A stretch of DNA of 64,000 bases, from NCBI RefSeq assembly GCF_000002595.2, contig NC_057009.1:3082382-3146381 (forward strand), given 5' to 3'. Both the position numbers and the translations under genes were made by a program. The notes under the pieces are model-generated. The model was given only the letters and a program-made list of their open reading frames with translations. It ran no database searches and was not told the origin of the DNA. Every line of letters begins with the position of its first letter. Within the stretch, counting starts at the first letter, position 1. This stretch comes from Chlamydomonas reinhardtii (taxonomy: Eukaryota; Chlorophyta; Chlorophyceae; Chlamydomonadales; Chlamydomonadaceae). Shown piece by piece: positions 32,147-43,500 of the stretch.

Positions 32147-35100
32147 ATGGGCAAGCCAGTTAAGGTGTGTGTGACTGCTTCTTTGCGTGTGTATGGAGAA
32201 AGGAGAGCGTGTGCGCGAAGTGGCGGCCAAAAAACTGACAATCAACGCTCTTTTTCCCCTTAGGCGACGGGCAAGGAGCTCAAGGCCAAGCAGGCGGCCA
32301 CCAAGCTGGAGAAGAAGAAGGTGTGTTATGGGGTGTTTGTGAAATGTAAAAGACAGGCCGGCGGCCTTCGGAGCCTGGTTTCGAGCCGCCGACAACGCGG
32401 GTTGCGAGAGTGTCACTGACGGCGGCCGTCCCTTCCTTATTTCGACGCAGCCCGAGCCTGAGTCTGACTCTGATGAGGAGTCCGATGACTCTGACGACTC
32501 TGACGACGCTCCGGCTGTGAAGAAGGCGGCCCCTGCCAAGGTGTGCATCTTAACTGTTTTTTCCGCGAGGCCATTTCCGGCTGCACATGTATACTACTGG
32601 ACGTGGTGGTAGCATGAGGGGCTCTAAACATAGTTTGCCTGCCTGGGTTGTCGCTGCGGTAAACATCCGGGCCTAAGGCATATGTCTGGCCTTGCCTTTG
32701 CGCACACATACGCATGTAGAGCCAGCTGCATCAGCAGCGGCATAACATGGATGTTGGCGGAGCGCTCTTCGGGCCCTCTTCCTCATTTCGCCGTTGCATG
32801 GCCGCCTCCTTCCGTGTAGGCGCCTGCCAAGAAGGAGGAGTCGTCCGACGACTCGGACGACGACGACGACAGCGACGATGACAGCGACGACGAGCCCCCG
32901 AAGAAGGCGGCTCCCGCCGCCAAGGCCGCTGCCAAGGTGCGAACCCGGGCTGCAGCCGGCGCCACTGTGACCGTCGCCGGGGGCGCCGCCGCCGCCACGC
33001 CCCATGCGAGCCTCACCCCGTGCACCATCGCCTTCTCCGCTTCGCTTCTAGTCTTGCAATGGCCCGCTGCTCCATGCAACCGTCCGGGGAAGGGTAGCGG
33101 CGTGGCGCCTCCGCTAGGGTTTGCAACACCCCTCCCCACTTCCCTACCCCCCGACAAAGCATTACTAACTCCCAACGCCCCTGCCCCTCCCCTCCAATTC
33201 TTTCTTCTCATCACAGAAGGCCGCCGACAGCGACGACGATGACGACAGCGATGACGATGATGACAGCGACGATGAGCCCCCCGCTAAGAAGGGCAAGCCC
33301 GCTGCCGCCCCCGCCGCCGCCGCCAAGAAGGCCCCTGCCAAGAAGGAGGTAGGTTAAGGCGGGCCGTGGCACACTGAATTGGCGTGTGTGTGTTGGTGTT
33401 GCAGTCACTGCCGATAGTAAGGATACGCGACCCCAGGCCAAGCAGTAACGTGCAAGACGCTAGCCGCTTCGGGGCCAGGCATTGTCTGGATGTTATCGTC
33501 ATGTGCAGAGTACTCACGCGCCCCTATCTTGTGGCTCTCACGCGGCATCCCACAACAGGAGTCGTCCGACGACGACGACGATGACGGTGAGAGCAGTGAT
33601 GGGGGGCGGGGATGAAGCGGAAGGGTAGAAGAAGGGGGGAATGGGACGGGAGCAGAGGGCCAGGGGCCAGGGCTGCAAGCCATGCACAAGAGAGTGGGGA
33701 GGTTTCGTCGGCGGGCAGGCGGGAGGCATGGAGTGACTTGCATGAGAGGCGCGAGGCAGGCGGGGGCAGCTGGGGCGGAAGAGGAATCTTTGCCGTCCTG
33801 GCAGGGCTCTACTCGCCACACCTACTGGCGACATTCACCCATCACGTCCTCTCGACACTCCCATTCCGTACGGTTGTTGATCCTCCTCTGCCTCCCGCTC
33901 CTCTCCTCCTGTTCTTCTCTCCGCAGACGAGAGCGACGACGATGACAGCGAGGAGGAGGCGCCCAAGAAGAAGGCCGCCGCCCCCGCCGCCGCCAAGAAG
34001 GCCGCCGCCAAGGACGACAGCGATGATGACGAGGAGGACAGCGATGACGGTGGGTGCAGGGAGCGGTGGAAGGGGCCGGGAGGGGCGCTACCGGCGACAG
34101 ATCGGTGGTGGCAGTAGCGGTGAAGGAGTGCCTTGTCAGGATTGCAGAGCTGACGGCTGGCATGATGGCCAGCTACCACGCTGCCACCCAAACCACCCCT
34201 AAATATCCCTTGCCTCAACCCGCTCACCTTGTGTTTGGCCCCTTTTCCAATCCCCACTTCTGCGACTTGCAGACGACGATGATGAGGACATGGAGGAGGC
34301 CAAGCCCGCCGCCGCCAAGCGCAAGGCGGACGACGACGAGGAGGAGGAGGCTGAGGAGGAGGAGCCCGTCATCAAGAAGAAGCAGCGCCTGGACGTGAAC
34401 GGTGCCGCCGCCGCCACCAACGGCGGCGCCGCCGCCGGCGAGTCGGTCACCGTGTTTGTCGGCAACCTGAGCTGGTCCGCATCGGAGGACGACATCAAGA
34501 AGCACTTCAAGGACTGCGGCAAGATTGTGTCGGTGCGCATCGGCATGGACGCCGCCACCGGCCGCTCCAAGGGCTACGCCCACGTCGACTTCGAGTCGGC
34601 AGACCAGGCCCAGAAGGCTACCAGCAAGGCCGGCTCGGAGCTGGGCGGACGCAACATTAAGGTGGAGGTGGCGCAGGCGCGCGCGCCGCGCGAGAGCTAC
34701 GGCGCCGCTGGCAACGGCGGCGGCGACGAGGAGGGCACGACTGTGTTCATCAAGGGCTTCGACGTCAACTTCGGCAGCGAGGACGACGTGAGTGCGCGGG
34801 GGGGGGGGGCAGTGGGAGCGAGGATAACATAGGATAAGGAAAGAGTTGGGGAGCCGGCGTCTGACAGGCCAACAAGCAGGTGACACATCGAGCTCGACTG
34901 CTCCTGCGCTAAACGCATGACACCGCAATGTCCACAGATCCGCGGCGCGTTTGAGGAGGCGTTCAAGGAGTGCGGCGAGATCAAGTCGATCCGCCTGCCC
35001 TCGGACCGCGAGGCGGGCGTGCTCAAGGGCTTCGCCTACATCGAGTTCGACAGCGTGGAGGCCAAGGTATGTGTGTGTGTGTGTGTGTGTGTGCGGGGGG

Positions 35101-35633
35101 GTTGTGATGCGGGATTTTAGGGGATGGAGGCGATTGTGATGGCACATTGCGCGCGTGGGGGACGGCGGCCGGCCTGGTTTGAGCGCGCAGCACTAGGTGT
35201 GGGGGCAGGACGTGACGGGTGCAGTACAAATCTCAGCCTCTGACCGGCGCACTTGTTGTGCCTTGTCCTTCCTTCCTTGCAGAACAAGGCCGGCGAGTAC
35301 GACGGCTCGGAGGTTGCGGGCGGCTACATCAAGGTGGACGTCAACGTGCAGCGCCGCGACAGCAGCGGTGGCCGCGGCGGCTTCGGCGGCCGTGGTGGCG
35401 GCCGTGGCGGCTTCGGCGGGCGTGACGGCGGCCGTGGTGGCGGCCGCGGCTTCGGCGGCCGTGGCGGTGGCCGTGGCTTTGGCGGCCGCGATGGCGGCCG
35501 TGGCGGTGGCCGTGGCTTCGGAGGTCGCGACGGCGGCCGCGGCCGCGGGAGAGGAGGTCGGGACGGTGGCCGCGGCGGCATGCGGATTGACACCTCTGCC
35601 GGGTCTGGCAAGAAGATGTCGTTCGACGATTAA
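32147..35633 (+). CDS. Nucleolin-like protein (acidic blocks, two RRMs, RGG tail)
   Basis: Ten exons (32147-32164, 32264-32320, 32451-32540, 32820-32936, 33217-33348, 33559-33586, 33927-34049, 34273-34787, 34938-35066, 35283-35633) give 519 residues. Exons 3-8 encode alternating Asp/Glu/Ser runs and Lys/Ala/Pro stretches (up to about 245). RRM1 (about 247-325) has RNP2 VFVGNL and RNP1 KGYAHVDF. RRM2 (about 340-425) has VFIKGF and KGFAYIEF. The tail (about 430-505) is built of GGRGG/GFGGR repeats. This is the layout of plant nucleolin and yeast Nsr1/Gar2, nucleolar proteins for rDNA chromatin and pre-rRNA processing. The acidic serines fit CK2 sites. A TGTAA signal at 35791-35795 gives a 3' UTR of about 170 bases. 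Start ATG 32147 opens MGKPVK, and exon 1 has only six codons. Confidence 0.95.
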
Positions 35634-37578
35634 ACCATTCGTCGGAAGCGCACGTGCTAGGTCGGGTCTGCAAGCCAGGGCACGCGCCAGGCTGAATACA
35701 CGTTCCCTAGTTCGTGGCGGGCTACCTTGTCTGCGTGCTGGTTGTTTTGTCATGTGGTGGTGGGTTGTGTTTTGTTTGGCAAGTGGTGGATGTAATCGTA
35801 TTAGGACACCAGAACGCGCTCCGGGCATTGGCGGCGGAAACGCCGCCGCTGATGGTGTGGGTTTGCTGAAGACGGCTTCCGTTGGCTGAGCGCCGCGTGC
35901 TGCGCGGACCGTGCTCAGTCGCTGTTATGTAGGATTCGCTGTTGTCTTCTGACGATGCTTTGTGTGGCACGCATGCGCTTTAGCTACCGCCCCTGGTCTG
36001 GTGCGCCGGGGCGGACGCGCGCGTATGTGGGGACCTTTTCTCCGGCTGTGGTGAGAGGCGTTCGTGAGACCTGATGCATTCCAACGGACTCGGGAAATGT
36101 TGGCGAGAGGGGAAGAGCTGAGCCGGAACGTTGAGCGTCGAGGCAAAGATTTTGCAGGCAAAGGACTTGGTGTGATGTCGACACTGGCACGCACAGACCG
36201 TAACTGCTTGGTAGGGTTAACTTCCGCGAGCCCATTGGTGTCCCACTGGAACACAGCATCTTAAGGGACAGAAGCTGTGTCCCGCAGAGCACACCTGCCA
36301 CTGAGCGCCTCAACCGTGGGAGTGGAGCGTGGCGCGAACGGGCGGCGAAGGCAAGGACGCCACGCACAACGACAGCAAAGATACGTTGGCATGGGAGGGC
36401 TGGAGCATCTCCCACTGCGTGTCGCTGCCATGTGTCGGACGAGGGGTGATGACAGCGTTCGAACGCGCAACTCAGCCTTTACCGCAGCCAGCGTAGCGTC
36501 ATCCGACCATTGGCCCGTGGAACCCTGGACGCAATCTCATTACACGGCTCATCATCAACGCTTCGTCCGTCTCAGCTTTGTTGTGACCGGGCGACGCGCC
36601 CGTCGGTGCACACGTGCGCCGTTCTTGGCTCCAGTGCATCCCGTCATTAGCGAGAATGCCCTTCGCACCCCGCCCCCCGCTCCGGCCCCTGACACTGACA
36701 AATCACCGTGTACGCTGTCGCATGCAGCCAGCCCCTGTCCGCCACCAGACCCCGCGACTGCAGCCTTCGCGCACACACCAAACGCATTCGCACTTGTGCA
36801 GCACATTGCTGTTTCCAAAACCCCACGCACACACGTGACCTGACCCATACGGCACACAGTCTGTCTACAAGCACGGCCTTTAATCTACCCGATCCGATCG
36901 CCCGAGCCCCAGCTGAACACCGCAAAGGTCGGCCGGCACAGGCATGGCCGACGCATTCTTTTTCCCACGCCCCGGCAACGTGCTTTGGGCTGGAACATGT
37001 CGCCAGCCTACCACACGCCGCACAGCTCTTGTCTTTTAGATGGCTTGATACGACGATAGTATGGCAAACATGCGCAGCGGCAATGGCACCGGCGCAATAC
37101 TGAAGCTAGAGCACTCCTAGAGCCACAAACGACCCGGCCCGCAGATTGCAGGGCATATGGCTCCCACAGGCTGCGGGACCCGGGTAATGTCTACACCACT
37201 AATCTCATTTACCAGGCCACAGGGAATTGATTTAAATAGCAAGCCCTGACATGCCTGACACGCGTACCTTCGGGGCGCAGCCATTGATAAAATTGCCCTT
37301 GCCTGACACTTGCATCTTGCAAAGAATTCAACCTGTGCTAACATAACGGTGCACTCCGATCTTCGCCCAATCTTTCTCAAGTGGCCTGCCCTGCTTCCCG
37401 CCTGGTATGTCCCCCCAGCTACACTACCCTGCCTCACCAGCTCCATGCCGCAACCGTGTCCCAATGGGTACCGTGCGTGGCATTCAGAGCAGCAAAATGA
37501 TACCAAGGCAACACGCCCTGCCAACATAAGGCCTCCATGCCTTTCTAATAATCACCTGAAAGAAGAAATAATCTGGGC
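35634..37578. other. Convergent spacer between nucleolin and lipase genes
   Basis: Beyond the nucleolin 3' UTR, about 1.8 kb shows no convincing exon or repeat. Open frames here lack the codon bias of the neighbouring genes. Confidence 0.6.
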
Positions 37579-40500
37579 TCAGGCCCTCGAGTTGCTCAGA
37601 AGCGGGTGATAACGCACGCGCCGCGTGCCCTCTGCCGCCACAGCCGCGGCACCCCCGGCCGCCAGCACGCGGCCCGGCACGGCCTCAACCCGGCTGCCCA
37701 CCGCCCTGCCCACACCATCGCTACCAGCCACGCCCGTCGCTGCCAGCACACCCCAAGGGGCCGCGGCCGCCTCCGCGGTCGTTGGCATCGTCACCGTGGC
37801 CGCCTCCGGCGCCGCCCGTGTCGCCGTCACCGCCGCCCGCACCGCGCGGCGCAGCTCCGCCGCGCCGGCGCAGCCGCCCAGCTGCTCCCACACGGTCGGC
37901 AGGTCGGTGTGCGGCACCAGGGCCGCGGGGCGGTGCAGCAGCGCCTCTTCCACCACCAGCACGCGCACGGCGCCGGGCTCCACGCCGCACGCCGCCGCCA
38001 GCGTGTCGCGCGCGGCGGCGCGGCGGCCCGGCGGCGTGCCGGCGCAGGTGAGGAGCACGGGCACCAGCGGGCAGGTGTCGGCGTGCGCCCTCAGGGCAGC
38101 CATGTCCTTGGTGCGCAGCGCCCGCAGCGGGTCGCGGCAGGAGCCCACCACCACCACCGCCTCCCAGCCGGCGGCAGCAGCTGCCGCCGCCGCTGGCGCG
38201 GCGGGCAGCGTCAGCGCTGGCGGCGGCTGCGCCGCCGCCGCTGTCGCCTGCAGCTGCGCTGCGGCGGCTGAGGCAGCGGCCAGAGCGGCGGCGCCGGCTG
38301 CACCGGCGGGACCAGCTGCCGCCAGCGGTTGCGCGCCCGTGCGGCGGAACGCCTGTGCGTTGGAAGAGCAGGAGTCCCGACATGTTAATAGGCCGTTTGC
38401 ACAACAAATGAAACATCCGGGGTGCCGAGATACAGTCGGCACGGCATTAGGATGCCCGTACAGCCGTTGGCATTACCGGTACGCACGCGTCGCAAGGCGG
38501 CCCGCACCTGCAGGCCCATGATGGGCAGTCGGCCCAGCATGCCCACCAGCGCCACCGGCCGCATCAGCGCGCCCACCACACCGCCCACCAGCGCCCGCCA
38601 CCACACGCCGCGGTGCAGCAGCAGCTGCCGCCGCAGGCCCTCCGTCACCCGCCGCATCGCCACCACCGGCGCCAGCCCCGCCACCGGCGGCTGCCCGGCC
38701 AGCGGCGCCGCCGCCACTGCGGCGGCAGGCACAGCCTCCACAGCCACCGGCGCAACGGCGCCCCGGCCTGTGGAGCCCTTGGGCTGCGGCTTGCCAGGAT
38801 AATTCTGTGGCATCTGCCGCACCTGCGCCTGCAGCGGCTGTAGCGGCCGCAGTAGTCCGACAGCGGGCCTGGCGGCAGTAGCAATGGCTGCCGCCGCTGC
38901 TGCCGCCGCGGGCGGCTGCAGCGGCTCCAGCATTGCGTTGCAGAACTCCAGGCCCTCCGCCGCCAGCGCCGGCGGCAGCGGCAGCACGGCGCGGCCCGAG
39001 CCGCGGCTGAGCGAGCCCAGCAGCTGCGAGCGCAGGTGCGCTAGCGGCGTGGCGGCCCGAGCCGAGGGCGGCGCCACGGCGGCGGCGTCAACCACCGGCG
39101 GCGCCGTCAGCGGCTGCTGCTTGACGACGCGCCGGCCGGCGGCCTGCGCGCCCCAGCGCTGCGGTGCAGCGGGCTGCGGGTCCATGGGCATGGCCGGCGC
39201 CGCGCTGCCGGCTGCGGACGCCGACGGCCGCCACCAGAGCACCCAGCCGCGGCCCAGGGCCTTGCCGGCACCGCCAGCGCCGCCACGCGCCTGCGTGTTG
39301 TTGCCACCGCTGCCGCTGCCGCTGCCCGGCCGCGGGGTGCCGCCCGGCGCGATGCCGGGGCTGGCCGCCGGCGCTGCGCCGAACCGCAGCACCCACCGCG
39401 GCGCCGCCGCGCCGGCACCCGCCACGGGCCCGGCGAGTCGGGACGGAGGCCGCGGCGGCGCGGGCGACGCACCCGGATACTTGGGCGGCAGCGGCCCGGG
39501 CGGGCCCGCCGCCACGCCGGCTCCGGTCACCAATGAGGACGTGCCAGTACCGTTGGACACGGACACCGGTGCCGCCGCCGCCACCAGCTCCGGTGCGCGC
39601 AGGACCGGGAAGCGCCCGCCCAACATGAGCGGCCGAGGCGATGACGCCTGCGCCAGGCGGCCACCCGCCGCCGCCGTCGTCGATGGTGCTTGCACGCCGC
39701 CGTGCGCGCCGGTCAGCACCGACGAGCCCACCACCGTTGTGGCCATGGCGGCGGCAAGGGTGGCGGCGGCCGCCGCCGCGGTGGCGGCCGCAATCGTTGC
39801 CTCGCTGCCCGCCACCGCGGACGCCGCTGCTGCGGCGGTGGCCGCGACGGTGGCGGCAACGCTGACTGCCATGTTGCTCACAACGGCGGCGCTGCCGTCG
39901 TGGGTAGGCGCCGTTGCGGCGCCCAGCGCGCCAGCCAGCATCGCCGCGGCGCCCACCGCCGTCGCCACGCCGGTCGTGCCAGCCACGATGGCGGCCGCGG
40001 CGCCGACCGCGGCCGCGGCGAAGGTCGGCCGCAGCCCCGACTCCAGCTGCCAGCGGCCGAGCGCGGGCAGCACCTCGGCCCATGCGCGCAGCGAGGCAGC
40101 CAGCTGCGGCGGCAGCGGCAGCGGCACACGGGCCTGCTGCCCGGCAGTGCCGGCGTCACCGGACGTGACGGCACCGGAAGCGCCTTGCCTGCTGCCCAGA
40201 GCGCTTGCGCGCTGTTTGCGCGCGGCGAGCAGGGGCAGGCGCGCGATGCGGCCCGCCGCCGCCGGCTCTGAACTGGCGGCTAGCAACTGCGCGGCCGCCT
40301 CCTCGGCCGCCCGCTCCGCCACGCCCGCGGCACCCGCAAGGCCGGCCGCCACCTGCTGCAGCTGCTGCTGCTGCTCCCCGCGCCGTTGCGACTTGGTGCG
40401 CAGCAGGCTGCCGGAGAACTGCAGCGCCGTCTGCACCAGGCCGGGGCGCGGCCGCGGCCGCGGCGGCAGCCCCGCGGCGTAGTAGGCGGCAGCCACGGCC

Positions 40501-43500
40501 GCCGCCGGCCGCAGCGGCGCGTCGCCGGGCGCGTCGGCGCACACGACCCGGGTGCGGTCATAGCCGCGGGGCGCGGGGCCGTAAGGGCCCACGCCAATGA
40601 CGCCATCGTCGCCCTGCGGCGAGTGCGGCCAGCCCAGCGTGCCCGCCAGGATGGCCGCAAGCGCCGCCGCCACCGTGTTCTCCGCCGCCGCGTCCACCTG
40701 CGCCTCCAGCGCGCCCGCAGCCGACGCCGCCGAGCTAACTGCAGGAGCACCGACGGCATCAGCAGCGCAGGCGGCCTGCTGCCTGCCGGCGCGGCCCGCC
40801 CGGAACGGCAGGCGCACACCCCACACCGGGGCCGCGGCGGCGCCGCCGCCGGGCACGGCGCCGGCCTCGGCGCTGGCTGCCGCGCCAGCCGCCCGCGCCG
40901 GCCGCGACCACGCCAGCGGCAGCGCCAGCCAGGGCAGACCGAACAGGCCGGCGCCGGCGGCGGCAACGCCCATCGCCTCGCTCTCGCCGCGGCCCGCCAC
41001 GGCCAGCGCCGCCGGCGCCGCTAGCGCGGCCTGCACGAGGGAGGCGGCGTAGGGCGAGGTGCCCAGGATGGCGACACGGTGCCGCGCCACGCCCACGCGC
41101 ACGTCGGCGACGGCGTGGAAGTCGGAGCGCGCGCTGACGGCCAGGTGCGCGTCGCCGCGCAGGCTGCCGTCCAGCAGGCCGGCGGCGATCGAGCGCGGCA
41201 GCGTCACGCGCAGCAGCAGGCGGCTAGGCATCGCCGCGTCGGCCGGCACCTCCACGCCCTCGCCCTCCTCCTCGCTCGAGCTGCCGTTGGCAGCAGCAGA
41301 AGCAGCAGTAGCGCCGCCTTCGGCAGCGGCCGCGGCTCCGCCGCGGCCGCCCCGGCCGCGGCCCCAGCGGCGCCAGGGCATGCCGCGCGCGAGGCCCAGG
41401 CCCAGCCCGGGCGCCGCAGCCGTGGCAGCGGCCGCGGCTGCAGCCGCGGCGTCCGCTGGGCGCAGGTAGCGGCGGATGAGGCTTCCGGTGAAGTGGTGCA
41501 GCGTGTTGCTGATGAGGGAGACCGGGTGCAGCGGCGGCGGGTTGGCGGCCGGCGTGTAGGGCTGCGCATACAGCACCTGAACCACCTCGCACGGCACCTC
41601 CGTGCTCGTCGTGGTACTCATGCCGGTCTCGGGCGCGGCGGGCACGTGCGCCGGCTGCTCTGGGGTGGCCGGCGCGGCTGCGCTGTGCGAGTGAGGAGCC
41701 GCCGGCGACGCGGCATCGGCGGGTGCCGCAGAGAGCTCCGAAGGAGTTTGCGAGGTAGCAGCCAGCGAGCCAGACGCCATTGCGGCGGGAGCTGCCACAG
41801 ATGCGCCAGCCGCGACGTTCACGGCGCTGGCGCCTGCGCTGCTGTTGCTGCTGCTGCTGCGCACGAGCGAGACGGAGACCTTGCGACAGTACTGCAGGTT
41901 GGCGCCCTCCAGCTCCAGCTCCAACTGCACCGGCTCGTCAGCGGTACCGGCGGCTGCGCCGCGGCTGCGGGCGCTGCGGCTGCGGCCCCGTCCGGCCGGG
42001 TGGCCAGCACCGTCCGCCGCCGCGCCGCCCAGCATCCACCGCAGCAGGTTGGGCTGCGGCTGCCGAGGCGAAGCCGAGGAGGGCGGCGTGAGTGACGGCG
42101 CCGGCGCAGCGGCCATGGGCTCGGCAGCAGCGTCGGCAGGCGCGGCGGCGCGCCCCGGCGAGACGTGAGTGGACGCAGCCGGCGCGGAGCGTGCGCGGCC
42201 GCCCGCCCACCAGCTGCCGCCTTTGACCGTACTCACAGCAGCTCCAGCCGTTGCAGCGGTTGCAGGGGCGCCCATGGCGGGCGTGCTGGCGGAGGGCTGC
42301 ACCAGGTGGCCCTCCGTGCCGGCGGCGGCGTGCGCCTGTGTCTGCGCCTGATGGGTCTGCGCCTGGTGGGCCCGTGTCTGCGGCTGGTGGGTCTGCGGCT
42401 GCGGCTGGGCTTCCTCGGCGGCCTCGGGCTCGGGCTCGCAGGGCAGGATGCCGCGCAGCGAGGCGCGATGCACCGCAATGCGCGGCACCAGCGAGTCGAT
42501 CAGCTGCACAGCGCGCGGCGCCGGCGCCCCCAGCACAGTGGAATGGGCCGCCGACCCCGCACCGGCTCCGCGAGGGGGGGCGGTGTTGGTGTTGCTGCTG
42601 CTGGCGAGTTGCTCGAGTGAAGCCAGGGCCTCCGCCGCGCCGTCCATGGACATCTCGGACGGGCAGTCGGCCGGGCCGGTGGCGGCGGTGGCGCGCTTGC
42701 ACATGCTGCGTACCAGGTCCAGGTGCCGCTGCCTGTCAGACCGCAAGCGCGGGGAAGGGCAGCACAGGCCGTTCTGGTGTCAGTTCTGGAGACGTACAGG
42801 GCGCCGTCTGGCCAATGATGCAGGCGTCACACCTTCTGTACAGTAAGACAGCTACCTCGGCTTTCGGTCCCCTTCGAAAACGGCCAGCCAGCCAGCAGCG
42901 TAGCCTTACCTGTACGCGAGCATGCGGTGGTGTGAGAACAGGCCGCGCGCGCCGTCGGGCGCCTCCGCGGGCTGCGGCTGCTGCTGCGAGGCGCGCTCGC
43001 GCTGCTGGCGGCGCTCCAGCTGCTCGGGACTGAGCGCGCCGTCCTCTGTGATGAACCACTGCTCGCCGAAGGTGTGGTAGCGGGAAACCTGTGGGGTGTT
43101 TGCGCAGCGGCGCGAAAAGATATGCGTAAGCGACCACAAACAAGAGACGCAGGGCTTTACACCGTTGCACTGCAGACTACTGCAAGCGCTTATATATTGA
43201 TAATAACGATACACTCGTTGCGCGTAACTCACCGGCAGCAGGGCCTTGGGCAGCGGGATGCGCGCTTTGGCGGCAAGGTGCCGCAGGCGCCGGATCGCGC
43301 GCCGCCGCTTGAGTGCCAGCCGCACGCCCCAGCTGCCGCCCGCGCCGCCGCCGTACAATGCCTGCCGCTGCGCCGCCTCCAGCCCATCCGAGTCACTGCC
43401 GCTGCCCTCGCCGCCAAGGCCGCCGCCGGCGGCGGCGCCGTGGCTGGCGGCCGCCGCCGCGGCCAGCGCCGCCACGCCGCCGGGCGCCGCGGCGGCCTCC

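Noticed and set aside
32340-32396. A GC-rich hairpin followed by ACA in nucleolin intron 2, H/ACA-like
   Set aside because: Only one hairpin and no convincing H box were seen.
35067-35282. A possible box C/D snoRNA in nucleolin intron 9
   Set aside because: GTGATGC, GTGATGG and CTGA occur, but the C boxes are imperfect, the spacing is long and no terminal stem was seen. Nucleolin introns host snoRNAs in animals, so a covariance search would be worthwhile.
38884-40482. A 532-codon open frame on the plus strand inside the lipase gene
   Set aside because: It is antisense to the 4.2-kb lipase exon. GC-rich Ala/Gly/Pro codons read open in several frames. It has no family motif and the minus-strand frame joins five other exons in phase.
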